Part shown: positions 35,801 through 50,800 of the stretch, in pieces
Numbering within the stretch: the stretch's first letter is position 1
Layout of the letters: each line of letters opens with the position of its first letter
Source of the DNA: Rhabdornis inornatus
Taxonomy: Eukaryota > Chordata > Aves > Passeriformes > Rhabdornithidae
Length of the DNA stretch: 64,000 nucleotides
Assembly: GCA_013397075.1 (NCBI GenBank)
Contig: VWZS01004479.1
Coordinates: forward strand, 519,514 to 583,513
Direction: 5' to 3'
The notes under the pieces: model-generated
The model's database searches: none
Told to the model about the DNA's origin: nothing
The model's input: only the letters and a program-made list of their open reading frames with translations
Program-made: the position numbers and the translations under genes

Positions 35801-38800
35801 CTAACTGGAATAAACAAAAAGAAGATCCCAAAGCCTCGGATTCCCTCCCCAATGCAGTTCCTGCATCACTGGATGCAACATGGAAAACACAGGTAGAGAA
35901 GACCAGAGCAGTTTATTTGGAAACTGTCAAGGCACAATGCAATCCCAAGCTTTAGGACAGCAGGTCAACTCAGGGGTTTATATTTCTCAAGGAACTGATG
36001 AAGTATGTGGGATAAGTGAAGACAAAGCCTTACAAATGCAAATGTACTCAGACTGCCATGCCAAACCACTATCAATGGCTGAGTTCTAACAAATCATGGT
36101 GCTCAGATCTGCAGGGGAGCACAAGAGATTTCACATAAACTCAGGACAAATAAGATCTCTGGCTATGTGTGCAAGAGGCATTGCTATTGCACAGTGAAGA
36201 GCTTAGCTGAGATTGAAAGCATTCACTCAGATGCAGCTTGGTTAGGTCTGTATTGGCAACCTGATCTCATCTTTTCTCTTTCTCTCAAGAAAATCTGACC
36301 GGGGGGCAGCTTCATGCATCAGTGAATTCGTTTCAGTGGTCTTGCACAAGTTTTGGTAAGACATTTCCAACACTCTGGTTTGAAAAATATCTGTGACTGA
36401 GCATAACACCTTTGCAAGGTACTAAACACTGTGAACTCCATTCACCCAGCTTTCTTCACCGTTCCTCACTGCTGATGTGCTTTCAAGTGTGTTTACAGGC
36501 ATTCATGAAAATGAGAAGAGAAATAGTAACATCTAAAATTAGTGCTGCTCTATAGCACCCTGCCCCCTCCTCACATTGAGCCAGAGAAAAGGAGATATGT
36601 ACTTTACCACAACCCTATGGCGTCAGGGTCTCTTCTGGAGCCAGCAGACACAGTTGCCTATACTCATTTTCAGAGTTGTGGTAAAATCACTTTAGATGAA
36701 AAAATCTTAAAATCATTTTAGTTAAGATTGAGGATCAGTTAGCTGTGTGGCAAGTGCCAGACACAAAGAAGAATGGTAAGTCTTATATTAACCACAAAAC
36801 AGTTGACTATCATCTCTAACAGGAAAGCACTTGACAAATGTGCTGATTTGCAGCCCATTTGTTGGACTTCAGGACAATTTATTACATGCTATCTGGCTCT
36901 TACATCTCCCAGCTGAAAGCTGGGTCCTGAACTGCATCGTCTTCATAGTGGGAAAACACCACAGGAAGAAGCACCAGTACAACACCCCTACCAGGATGTT
37001 GTAAAAGTTATCTAAAGTTACGCATTAGCACACTGCATAATTCAAAACTAGACCAAGAGCAGAGTTATGACACCAGAGCTATATTTCTTCAACAAATATT
37101 TTAAAGGGTTAAAAAGACAGCATCCAAATCAGATAGGATGAAGCATCTTGGTGTTTCTTTGGTGATGCAAAAGAAAAAAAATCTACCAAAATTTTCTCCT
37201 TTTAATATGTCGTCTGGCTTCTGTATTATCATCACTAACCACCTGACTGTTGGAGGTTAATTCCTTAGAAACATGCAGCCAAAGACAATTAACTGGAACA
37301 GGGCAGGAAAGGAAGTATTTTATTTCTATAGAAATAACTTTTTAGTGACAAGTTCCATGGAAGATGACATTTCTGGAGCAGTTACTGGCCCAAGGTAAAA
37401 TTCTCACTGACCAGGGAAAACATTGATTTAACATCTAGGAAGTACCTTGAGTCTGAAAAGCAATTGCTTTCTTCCTATGCTTGCTAGCAGCAGAACAGTG
37501 GAGTAAAATAAAGCTTTTGAGACACTTTAGTGAACATCCACATGCTAACAGGGGAATCCCTGCTGTATTTCCCTGGCAAGTTATCCCTTGATGGAAAGAA
37601 CTCCACTAAACAAGTCTTCTAGGAGCAAATGTACATCATACACACAAGAAACCAGAGGTTTCCTTCAGAAAAATTGAGCTGAAGTGCATTAAGAGCTCAT
37701 AGTCTCAAAATTCAGTGGGTAAAAGGCTTCCAGTTGGTCCTTGCTGTTGGGAAACAGACAAGAGAGCAGTGTGCACCCCATCAGTTGTGCCTGTCAACCA
37801 AGGCTAAGAGAACACAAGGACCTGTAATACAGGATGCTGCTTCATTAGTTGTTTTTTCCTCCCGGACACCAGCAGAATCCCTCTTTCAAAAGGAGGTAGA
37901 CACGCAAAGATGTTGCAGAGGGACCAATTCCCCTTCCTGTTCCCTAGCTATCCCTCCCTCCACAGTGGGCACAGGCAGTATGGTTAACCACTTCTAGATA
38001 AGACTGCATCCAGTCCTCACAGGCTGAACAAAGACAACTTCCTCTTGCTTTCAGAAGGCTGCATGTGCAAAGCAAGCAATGGTGCTATTTGTGAACATCG
38101 TGATTTGATTTCACTTGAAGGCCTGGACTGTATAAAGTAAAAGAAGAAAAATCCGTTACTCATCAAGTTTTACTTTAAGTGATAGAATGTATCAGTATTA
38201 GAAGTAATGACGTTTGCTGGCAACCACCTGATACCAAAGCAAGTATTTTAGATGTCTGCAGCATAACAGAAACAATATTCATGCAAATATTCTATCCTCT
38301 TAGTGAAGCCTTAAGAGCCTTGGTACTACACTGGACAGCTCAAGCACAGGAGCTGGTTTTTCAGTATAACTCCTTGATATTTAACAGTGAGGGAACTCTA
38401 CATTTATTAATGTTCATCATAAATGCCATCCTTTCTCTTTCCATTCCCAATTGATCTCTATTAACAAAGCAAGTAGATTTAGAAAACTTTGTCAAAAATG
38501 CTACTCAAAATGCCAATGAACAATTAATGACATGTGAATGTTTTCCTCTAATCTCATATTAGCTTTCCTTCCCAAAAGGATATTTCTTTAAATTTATTTA
38601 TTTTTATTCTAAATATTAAGGCCATGGAAGTTGTCCATGACAAAGGCAGTTAGCTATCTGCCTTCTCAGTACAGACCTGAAATTTAGGGGATTAGGGTGT
38701 TTTTCTATTGCGGGTGGGGTGTGGTGGTTTTTTTTTCCCTTCCCCTAAAATCATGACAGAAATGCAGAATGAAAAGGCAAACCACCACACATCAAGTGCC

Positions 38801-41800
38801 ACACTGGAATATTTCTAGAGTACGAGAAACACATGCTCTAAAAATATCCCCCAAAAGCATGAGCCGGAATATTGCTGTGATACAAGAGAAAAGCAGTGCT
38901 GCACTTCCTTCCGTATCTACCAGGCCTCTTTCCACTACTTGTTTCTCTACCAAAACCTGGTAGCAGGATGTGGCTGAAACCCCCCTCACCTCTCCCCAAC
39001 ATGGACAGTGAGCTCTAGAAGAAAGAGCTGGTTACCATCCAAGTTCTTTTGTTTTGATTTCTCTTTGGAATCAAGACTTGCTATGTTCAATTAAAACCAG
39101 GGGTAAGTCAATTAGCATTACGTGAACTTTAGCAGAGATGAGAAAGAGCAAGTTTTGGACACCCTAGCTGCAGTACCTATGTTCTCAAGGTAAGAGTCAC
39201 TGCAGAGCAGAAAATTCCCTGCCATGCCAGCTTATACTAAGAGCAGCAGGGATTTCTGAGGCAAGCTCAAGAAGTTCCCTAGCAGATATAGTTTGCACAC
39301 AAGGTCTTTGTTTTGAAGGCTCACTGTGAGGAATTTATTTCAATCCCTGAGGCACCAGGCTTCAAACCTCTTTCAAATATTTCATTTTGTTAATGGTTGC
39401 AGTTGGCACTAAGAAAAAAAAAAAGGGGGGGGGGAGCCAAACACAAAGATTTACAAAAACTGTGACTGAATTAGGCCCAGATTCACTGTGGAATTCCTGA
39501 AGTTTAAGGCCACAAATGAAGAGTGTTTACATACTGAGCCTCCTACAAACACACACAAAAAGCAGGGTGAAATGAAGTGTAACTGTGTTTTCTTAATGGT
39601 TTAAACCCCACATGTGTGTAATACTCATTAGAGATCAGAATCAGAGCTTTCAACAAATTTTAAAGTAGGCATCATGGTACCATGGGACTTCTGGGGTTTT
39701 ATGATTTATTTTTAAAGAATACTTACAAGTTCTGCGAGGGTGAGTCAGCAGCAGGAATGCACAGATACTTCATTCCCTGTGTAAAGAAGCAAAAAGGTAT
39801 GAGAAGAAAAAATTGAAGTTAAACATATTTATCCAGCACAGTACAAGTCCTGCTCTAGACTGGTGAAATATTAATGATTTTGAGGAAGCAATACCATCAT
39901 TCAGACAAGCAGAGATTATCTCTATACAGTCAGATTTTAAAACACTTGTTTTCACATTGCTAAGACACCAGTATACAGCTTAGTCATGCTTCTCCCAAGG
40001 CTCAATAGCGAGCTTTTAAAAAAAGGAGCATCTTTACTAAAAAGATCTAAAACTTTTTCTGAAAACATAAGTGTTCTTGTTTTTCTAGGAAAATGAAGCT
40101 GCATCTTCTCCCGCCCTTCCCTTTCTCCGAACAGATGTTACAACCTGAGATTGTTATATACAGTTTCTCTTAAACTCACACATTTTTCTTCACCCAGTTG
40201 ATAAACCAAAAAAAATGTATTTCAAAGAAGAAACGTGTTTGTGATATGGATTTTGTTTTTTTTATTTTTGGAAACCTTCAAGAAGGACAACCATAAAACA
40301 CATACTTTTCTTCCACAAAGTTCGCCTCTCTTTCTTAGTCAGCTATCATAATAAGTTACAAGAATCGAGTAGGGAAGTTAGATAACCATTTCTGATGCAT
40401 TAAAAATGTTACTGGATATATTTAAAACAACATATTTATAATCCTACGCTACTGCTTTGCATTGTCAACGCTCATTTCAACTGTCATTTTATTTTCAAAG
40501 TTTTCTTTGCTCCTATGATTGTTAAGAAATAGAATGCTTCTGAAAGCACATTTAGCTGACTTCTCAAACAGGACTTCCAAGAATACAATCTGCAGCTCAG
40601 ACACACAAAAACTACATTATTCACTGGAAGTCTTGAATTATCTCAGATGCCAAGTTATGAATTCTTCAGATGCACTTGTAAAGACAATAATTCAAGCAAA
40701 AAACAAAAGGGTCATTATAAAATGCACCTTAATCTAGCCTTTTGTAACGATGCACACCCCTGTAATAATCCCACGTGTTCAACACCACACATGGAAAGTT
40801 GCACATTTATGTACAAGAGAGATCCTTTGCCAACAAGGTGGAACACAATCTGCACCTACCAGGCATTTTATTTGCCAGCTGGGGGAAGAAGAGGAATTTT
40901 CTCTGCTCAAATGTGTGGTTACCTGAGGCAGCACCATCTACAACCCCTGCGCTTTGCTGGTTCAGAAACCCCTCCTTATTTCCCCTACACACACTTTGTT
41001 TCTTCACTTGCCATTGCACAAAGAGCAAGCCCTTTCACAAGAGATCCTGATCTCAGCACCATTCACTCTGTGCACCATACCTCTGCAAGGTGCACAAACT
41101 TCACCACTATGTCAGAGAGATTGTGGGAAACAATCAGAAACTGTTAGAAACAGTCAGAAACATTGTGGGAAACCAGGAGGGCTCCACAGCCAAAAGTTGA
41201 TCCAAAACAACTTGTACAGACACATTCATTTAGAAAGATAGTGTAGCAGTAATATTTATATTGATAGGCTGCTGAGCCAAGGACAATTAATTATATTAAC
41301 AGACTAATTACAATAATAAGCATTTGTATGAAACATCTAAGAGGTTTATCTTGGACATTAGTATCACTTCAAGTGAGTCACTCCAGGAAAATGAGGGCCT
41401 GAGACCCGAAAGTAAATTTACATGCTATTCTTTCCCCATCACCTCTAGCAGCTCCATACCATTGAAAGATTGAGAATTGAGGGCAGGAGATGGGTTAGCT
41501 CTGGAGTGCAGTACAGGCCAGAAGGTTCGCTCCTCCAGCACGCACTGACGCAAATTGTTCTGCAGATTTCAGAAGCTATGGCACATGCTGAGTGCTTTTC
41601 ACAGCCTGACTGCAGAGGGGCTTTCAGGTCATGTTCACTCTAAAAGCAGAAGTAGCACCAACACAAATTTAAGACCTGCAATGTTCTTTTTTTGTCATGG
41701 CTGGTTAGTTCCAACTATTGCAAGCAAGCATGAAACCAGCCTATGAAAGAACACATGGTCCTGAATGGCTCATCCAAAGCCTGATCCTGGACATCTTCAG

Positions 41801-44800
41801 CATTTACAACTTCAGTGAAGCCCACAGCACACTTCTCACTACTGTGCTCGCGAATGCTCAGCATCAGCCTGTTAGCTTTATTAATAAATCTTCTCAGAAA
41901 GGAGATGGTTTAAGTTACTGGAATTTGGTATTTTGGCTGATGTATATCACCTGTGTTTTTGGAAGGCTGTGGTGATGGACTCCTCCCTGTGAGGAAATAA
42001 TCACACACTCAACTCAGAAATAGTTAGAGGTGGGATTTCAAAAGTACTGTGCAGTGACCTAACCCATCTCCCACAAAAATCAACAGTGAAACTCTCAGCA
42101 ACTTCAAGCCAAACACAGTTTGGCCAGAGTTGGTAACTCCTGAGGATCCCACCCTACCACCTAGTTTTGTTTCTCTTGGTTGAAATAATAATTATAATAA
42201 CGGGATCATTCATCATAACTGGATACTTGAAATACAACACCACCACAATATTGTATGAGGCAAGTATTCATACATGATACCCAGGATTTTTTTGTGTAGG
42301 ATATTCCTACATTGATTGCTGGAATTAGATTTTCTTCACACATGCTGTATAGACTTTCTTTTTTTAAAACATATCAGCAAGAGGAAGACACTTAATAGCT
42401 GAACCCTGCTGTTTGTGACTCTTTTGGAAAAGAAAACTACCCAGGATCATAATATTTGTATATCTGTGCCCCAAGACACTAGTGTCTTTCCTGTGCACAT
42501 ACCCTGCAGGTACCATCGAAGAACTGTCCCAAAGGGACCTTTCAAAGCAGAACAGTTTATGCCAAGCAAACAAACAGCTACTTACAACATTTAATATAGG
42601 GTACTAGCATGCAAAAAGACAGAAACACCATTATTTTCTTACCTAGCACCTTGTCTGCCATTGTCAAACTGCAAAGCATAAAATGTTAGGTGGCAACAAT
42701 CACTGGAATAGGGACTACAACAGAGTAAGCAAAATCAAAGACTGTTGAAGCCAGCTTCTTGTGAAAATTTCAACAGGCTCCAAACTGGTCCCTAGTCAGC
42801 AGCTTCATTAAATAAACCTGAACCCAGCTGCAGATGCCAATATCCCAGGTTGAACCAAAATGGCATGTTAATAGATGGAAAGACAAATACAAGTTTTATG
42901 CCAACCATATGGAAGGCTTTGTTTACATCTTTTTAAATTAAGGACACTTGGCTCTCTAAGAATGACAATTTTGTAAAGCTATTCAGTGAAGGAAGGACAG
43001 AACAACTCAAAACAGGTATTGTGCCACTTCACCTACACATATTAAATTAGGTGCTACAGAGCAGCTACTCATTTCAAAACATGGTGTTTACCCAAAACAA
43101 AAGGAAAAGCTTGCAAAGCATAAAAACTGACAAAAAGAGAAACACCATTTAAAATCCTATACAAAGTAATGCATCCCCTTTATTTATTGAATATTCTTGC
43201 ATATATAGTTATTCAAACATTTCTTCAGCTGACAGCTATGTCAGTCATGCTTTATCTCTCCAAACACACTCTTCCTCAGAGTACCCAATTAAAATCTATT
43301 GATCCAGCCTTTTTTAATTACACAGAATCTATGTATATTATTAGGTAATAAAACATCCCAAACATATAGAATGGGTACAGACACAAGCTCCTAGGGCAGT
43401 GAAATGACGAACACAGCATTTTTTCTGCTCAACTCAATTCACTACTTTGTACTTGTTACTTTGAAATAACTGCTCACTTTCCTTTCTCCATCAATCACCT
43501 TTACCACCAAACACCCCTACTTCCAACACACACATCCCCCCCACATCTTTGCTTACTACTCACATTGTAATCTTAACTGATGCCCCCATCAAATTAAAGC
43601 ACTGCTTCCATTTCTTTCAATGTATTTAACTTGTTACCATTGTCCAAAAAAATCCAGTAAAATAAAATATAATTTACTTTTTTGTTTTCTGTTTCAGCAG
43701 AGTAACCACCAAAACTAGATTTCTCTCATAGGCCCTGAAACTGAGTGCTGCAGTTAAATCGATACAGTGAGAGCTAACAAAACTAGGGCAAGTATTCAGA
43801 TTTCAAGATTGTCAAAGTTGAAACAAGGGAGAGTTAAGTAAAATTTCTAAAATTCACTGTTATTTGAGAAACAACAACAACACTTGTGCAATTTCATCAC
43901 AGATTCTGAAATTAATAAGTCAGTTCTGCTGCAGTGAACATCAAGGGATTAAACCAGATTTCACGTGCATACATATATATGCAGAAGCTTTACACTTTAC
44001 ACAAAGTTATTAATGCAATTCTGTTAATATTCAAATTTCTAATTATTTTAGGGGTTGATCTACTAAGATTGGAAAGTGAACAGTTATGTCACATTTGGAA
44101 AAATCAGTAAGACTAAAGAACAAGACCTTCCCAACGTCATTAGCTTTTAAAAAACGCTATTAAATGCAGTATTTCATTCAGTGCTCAGGAAGAGAGCAGT
44201 CCAGGATAAGGAAAACTCTGTTTCTATTCTACTTAAATAGAATCTTGTTTTAAAAACTCCAACTTCATTTTAACTAAACTTGTAAAAACTTTGGGGTTTT
44301 TTTGGTAGAACTTGTAGAATTTTGCAGTAGCAGAATGACATATCTCTAAGTGCCAAACATCAGCTAATGGATCAATGACTGAAAACAGGACCTTTGCAGA
44401 GCACACACAGATTCAATTGTACAATACCAAGAATTATTTTGGTGAAGAGGATAAACTGCAAAAAGTACTGTAAGACAAATTCAGCACCTATACGGATAGC
44501 TGCTCCTTTGCAATGATCAAAGATATTCTGAAGTCATTGAGAATGATAATCAGTTTGATTACATCTTAATTATACTAATATATGTTTTATATGCAAAAGG
44601 AAACTGTCCAGTGATTCTTATATAAAATGAGCACTCACAAAACAGCCTGCATGAGAATAAGAAGGACTAAAAATGTTAGTCATTATTTCATGTTCAGTGG
44701 GTTTTTAAAGTAATGTTTTTACAGACGGTTTTCAGAACATCATCTCCGCCACTGCTGTACATACATTTCTGAGGTTCTAGTTAGCACTGGCAGCCTGAAT

Positions 44801-47800
44801 CTAGAGTATCAGATTTTAAAAGTTGAGGAGAGGTGGAAAGAACCTCAAATTACAAAATTTCTGCTCTCCAAGGGCAGAGTGTGGGGGGGAGGGTTCATTA
44901 AAAAAAAGTTTTAAAAGAGCAGCACTGTATTTTTGGCATTAAACTTCTCTATTTAAATTTATGTAAAGACACCATCAACGATTTCCAAGAATTTTTTTTT
45001 TAACATAAAACCCTAAACTTATATTTGTGAACCAAGATGCAAATAGAAAACCTCCAGCACCTGGCGAGTTCTTTCAGGTTAGTCAAAAACCATGTGTTAA
45101 TTTGAGTCGTCACATCAACAGATGAGGACAGGAGGACTTATTTTTGTTTAGGGGCATTTCAGCAAAAAAGCTAAAGTGGGAAACAGCCAGCACAAAGCTT
45201 CCTCAAGCCAAACCAACGAGAGTTTATAAAGGGTTTAGTCCAGTAATGCACTGAACTGAACCTGCTAAACTGAAAACCGTTCAACCGTTTGTTTGTCCTT
45301 TCAGTTACTTTCTGTAGCAATCACTATTAGTGCTGATTTTATTAATGACTCATAGAAAATGCATTTGTGTTTCAGCTGAGGACAACCTCTAATTGACTTT
45401 AGCGAACAACACACTCAGGTTTGGCTTTGAAAAATATTATGAACAAAATTGCAATTACATGAATAACATGAACAGCAGCAAATGTGATGCTCCTGCAAAA
45501 GAATTCATACATTTCAGTTGTGCTATCAGGAATAATACAATGTCAAGAATTTTTTACAACACTGGTTCATAGTTTTCTTAGGAAGCAGTCTCAGTGACAC
45601 TTCTGAAAAGCTCCTTAAGGCTGGAATCACAAAGTGTCCTGTTAAAACCCTCCTTCTCAATCTCTCCTCTCTGAAATTAAAAGAGACAAATGTTGAAAAT
45701 TTAAGGATTTTGTTTTAATTGCACAGAGCTGTGGTTATTATTTCTAATTCTAACCCTAAATTCCAGTTCTAACTTGTCTCATATGAAAGAATGCAAGAAT
45801 ACTAATGAGTTTGTATTAAATTGTGGTTTATCTCCTTTAGGGCACACCAAGAATATTTACAGGACTTCAGCTGAGAGGAAGGACTTTGTTAATCTGCCTT
45901 GACTACATGACTTATTCAAGCTCCCAGGCATGTCAGGGCATATCTGAGCACTACCAATCACACTTGATCCCTGAACCCTCAAGGGGGTCTCTGAGTATTA
46001 AAATAAAACAACATATCACAACTGCCTCTTTCTTTAAGGGAGTGCTGGAACATGATCATTACACCTCTGGAATACACTCACATTACTTTTTTAAAGGGCA
46101 CATAGTGACAGGACAAAGGGCAATGGCTTCAATCTGAGAGAGAGCAAGTTTAGATTAGACACTCAAAATAAATTCTTTACTGTGAGGGTGATGAAACACT
46201 AGAACAGGTTACCCAGAGAAGTCATGGATTCACCATCCCTCAAAATGTTTAAGGCCAGATTGGATGGTCTAGTGGAAGGTGTTCCTGCCCATCCATGGTA
46301 GGAGGGTTGGAACTAGATGATCTTTAAGATCCCTTTCAACCCAAACCATCCTATGATTCTGTGATTAGAAGTGTGGGTTAACACATTCCATATCACGTCC
46401 TCTGCAGAGGCAGGTCAGAGCACTTGTCCTGCTCTGGTTAACACCATAACCAAGCAGTTAGAAACACCAGAATTCTACTGGTCTCAATATCCTTCATGCA
46501 AACAGCTCACCATTGAAAGCTCCAAGCAGTCCTCATCCTCTCCTCCCTGCCACCTGCCATGAGAGGAATGTGCTTCCCTCGACACAGCTCGCACGTGATG
46601 AGCAAGTCAATCCGTGAACTAATTTAGTGCATCACCACAGCAGCCTCTGCCAGGGGTACCCCATCATGAAGGCCTGGCCTGACACACTTTAAAAGCTGCT
46701 TTGTGGAAGTCTGTTGGTGGCTTCTTAGTGGGCTACTGGGGTAATATTTGAAAAATTAGTCAGAGCTCCCAACTTCACAAGCAGAATCAATGCCAGACAA
46801 GGCATTACTTCAAACTAGAATTGTCTGGTGCCGCTACACCTGAAAGAAAAATGGTAGCTGTTTTGCTCAGCATGGTCTTCTGAAACATTTCATGAGGCGA
46901 AACCCTTAACACGAAAAGACACTGAAACATCATAAAGGAAAGTTAAGGTTTTTTGTTAGAAGAAGTGCTTGTACACTTTCTCTTGAAGTTAGCACAATGG
47001 CTGAAAACCAACAGCATTTAACACTGGTAATATACAAGTTTAATGCTATAGATGGAAATGCAACAGTCCAAGTTGACTAAATTATTAATTTGCAGAGCTG
47101 GTCTTTATATGACAGCCGTGACTTTGCCATATTAGTACCTCTGATTTTGAAGGCTGTCTCGCCATCTCCCTTTTTAACAGTTCCTGTAAGTGTTTGGATA
47201 GGATCTCAATGACAACAGAGCCTGCACAGACAGCACATTGCCCAGTCATACCCAGAAGGACCTTCACTCGTCATGCCATCAAGATGCAACTTTCATATAT
47301 GAAAAGCCTCCTACAGTTCAAGACTTCTGCATGCTATCAAATATTGCAATACAGATTTTTTTAACAGCTTGGCTGTTTTCACTTCCTGAGCAGCATCTCT
47401 CCAGAATAAACATACGTTGTTTTATTAAAGAAAAAAAAAACAAAAACAAAAAAACAAACAAACAAAAAAAAAACAACCAAAAAACCAGCTGATTGTTTTC
47501 CCAGTATTTCCCTTTTTAGTTAGTTCATATTAAGTAGTGACATGCCTTTGAGTCCAGACAAATTCCTTCTGGACTACTATCCAGTGTGAGGATAGTCCTC
47601 AGAGAGTGAGGGATGAACAGATCAAGGGCAGCCCCACCAGAAGGACTTGGGGCTGCTGGTGGATAAGAAGCTCAACATGGCCCAGCAATGTGCACTCACA
47701 GCTCAGAAAGCCAACAGCATCCTGAGCTGCATCCAAAGCAGCGTGGCCAGCAGGGCAAGAGAGGGGATTCTGCCCCTGTGCTCCCCTCTGACCTCACCAT

Positions 47801-50800
47801 CAGTGCTGCACCCAGATCTGGGGCCTCAACACAAGAAGGACATGGATCTGCTGGACTGAGTCCAGAGGAGGGATACTAAGATGTTTAAAGGGATGGAGCA
47901 CCTCTCCTAGAAGAAAAGGCTGAGAGAATTGGGATTGTTCAGCCTGGTAAAGAGAAAGCTTTGGGCTATCCTAATTGTGGCCTTCCAGTCCATGAAGGCA
48001 AATACAAGAAAAATAGAGAGGGACTTTTTACAAGAGCATGTAGTGATAGGACAAGGGAAAATGACTTCAAACTCAAAGACAGTAGGTTTAGATCAGATGT
48101 TAGGAAGTTTTTTATTCTGAGGGTGAGACACTGTAACAGGTTGCCCAGAGAAGCTGTGGATGCCCCATCCCTGGAAGTGTCCAGGCTGGATGGGGCTCTG
48201 AGAAGCCTGGTGTAGTGGAAGGTGTCCCTGTCCACAGCAGGGGGTTGGAATGAGATGGTCCCTAAATTCCCTTCCAACCCAAGCCATTCTATGAATCTAT
48301 GACTACAAAACAAATCATTAAAGCAGCTTTCAGCAATTCCAAAGTTATCAGTTGGGGAAATTGGGGGCATAACGCAGGATTTTTTTCTCTTTTTTTAAGC
48401 ACAGGGTAATTCCTGTTATACACACACATAAAAATATTAAGTCAATCCAGAAACTGCAGCCATGAGAGAAAGAAGTTTCTCCAAATTTGTGATAGCAGGA
48501 AAGAATTAGAAAACTTAAAGGAAGGTCAAAGTTCCCTGGCCAAAGTTAACACATTAAGTGCTAACAGGAGATATTATAGGTTTCTATAGTCATAACCTAA
48601 ATAGTTGCAAAAATGCAATCCACAAACTGTGCTAACCAGATTACTTGCATTGTGCCAGAGCTGCCAGTTCAGTTCTTCTAAAATAGTAGACTTTGCTTTC
48701 CGTTTCTAAAAAAGCACACATGTAGTCTAAAGATCACGGGTAAACACGCAAGATTATCAAGCTCAGCTAAAACTGCATTAAGACTTTCAATATACAGCCA
48801 AGCTAGAAAAATATGAAGCAAGATTCCAGATCTTAATGTAAGCTGGTATGAATCCATTATCTATACCAGGCCTTCAGGCTATGACCATTTGATCTTATTA
48901 ACATTTCTCAGTTTTTGATAGGTGTTTAGTCATTTAGCTCTTCACTTTCTTCCAAAGGTCTGGTTCAGCAGCCAGTTGTACACTTTATTTTTAATTCATA
49001 ATCTTGATTCAGCACTTCCTCTTGTGATTTCCCCAGCTGCAAGCTTCTCATCCTTAATACCTCATAGAACAGGTATATCACAGCATTCAGGAGTGATAAA
49101 TCTGGTGCAGAGAAGTTATACATCTTCTCCATGACATCCTTATTTTTCTTCTATTCCTCGCACTTACTGGTTTTCTTCCAGTTACAGCATCTTCTCATTG
49201 CCCGTATTCTATTAATGCATTTACTCAGGGAGTATGAAAGATTTTTCTAAAAGACCATCACAGAGCTTTTTAACTCTGTTGTTCCCTCTCAGTTCAGCTT
49301 CTTAGATACTGAGTCTTTGAAAACCTATTTCTACTTGGACAAAAATTTTAGGATTTGAAATGAAAAAAGTATCTAAAATTCTTTATAAGACAACCTGGCT
49401 GAGAAGTTCTTTATTTTCAAAGACACAGTTCATTTAAATTGTGCTGGCCACATAAGCTGATAGACTGGACAGAAAAGATTATAGAAGCATATATTGTGCC
49501 AAGTTGGAAGGGACCTATCAGGATCATTCACTCCAACTCCTGGCCCTGCACAGAACAACCCAAGAGTTACACCATGTGCCCTAAGAGTGTTGTCCAAAAG
49601 CTTCTTGAACTCTGACAGCAGTGCCCATTTCCCTGGGGATCCTGTTTCAGTGCCCAACCACCCTGTGAGCGAAGAACCTTTTCCTGATATGCAGCCTAAA
49701 CCTCTCTTGACTCAGCTTCATGCTGTTTTCTCAAATCCTGTCACTGGTCATAAGAGTGAAGAGATCAGTACTTGCACCTCCACTTCCCCTCGTGAGGATG
49801 CAGAAGACCACAATGAGCTCTCCCCTGAGTCTCCTCTTCTCCAGGCTGAACAGAACAAGTGACTTCAGCTATTCCTTATAAAGCTTTCCCTCAAGACCCT
49901 TCACCATCCTCACAGCCCCTCTTTGGACAGTCTCCAATAGCTCAATGTCTTTTTTATATTGTGGTGCTCAAAACTGTACACAGTAGTTCAGTCAGCAACC
50001 AGCTTTTCTCTTCCTCCCCCATCCCTCCACCCACCTACCATATCAGCACTTATTTAGGTAGTCAGATTCAGGAAAAAAGAGGGGAAAACCACTGCTCTGG
50101 AGACAGTATGTACCAGATTAAGATGATACTGTTAATGGCATCAGAATACAAAGGAAAAACAGATAACTGTCCTCTTACAGTGCTCTGGTTAACTCTGCAG
50201 AATGAGGGAAGGAAAATCAACATACTGAAAATAAAAACCAAACAAATATTCTGTAGCCACAGAAAACAAAGAAAGAAAACTGACATGCATACAGCGGCAG
50301 CACACATGCAAAAAGCTACTCTTCATGCAGCTCCTCATTAACAGAGTGAACAACAGAGAGCTTCTGTGGCAGGGGACGGTACAGGCATGCCCACATCAAC
50401 TCTTGTTGATTTAAAATCTACATTACTGTGATCATTATGATGTCTACCAGATGAGTGCAGCACACAGAGCTTCCTGTGACGCAGCACGAATCAGTCTGAC
50501 AATGATAATGCTACAAATAAATTAATGCCAAAGGACTCCACAACCACAGGTAGTGGGATGCATACATTTACTAGATCAAACCTCTGGTACAGGTCAAGAG
50601 CAGCAGCAAAATTACTGGTAACTGACAAATGTGTGGTGGACTGTGAGAAAGAAGCGGCTCGTTTCAGTCCATTTCCTGACTGATGGACACAGGTGTCTGC
50701 AATGCTCACAACAGTCACCACAACTGGAACCTCAAAGTGTCTCAGACAGACCAAGGACTGTGAAATGTTCTGGTACTAAAATGCAAAGCTTAAAGACTGC

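Noticed and set aside
40519..41241. Overlapping plus-strand open frames of 72-166 codons
   Set aside because: Several overlapping frames with no motif, in intronic DNA antisense to DUSP22; consistent with chance.
49494..50341. Plus-strand open frames of 122 and 160 codons
   Set aside because: They are antisense to a minus-strand CR1 fragment and its flank, not a gene.
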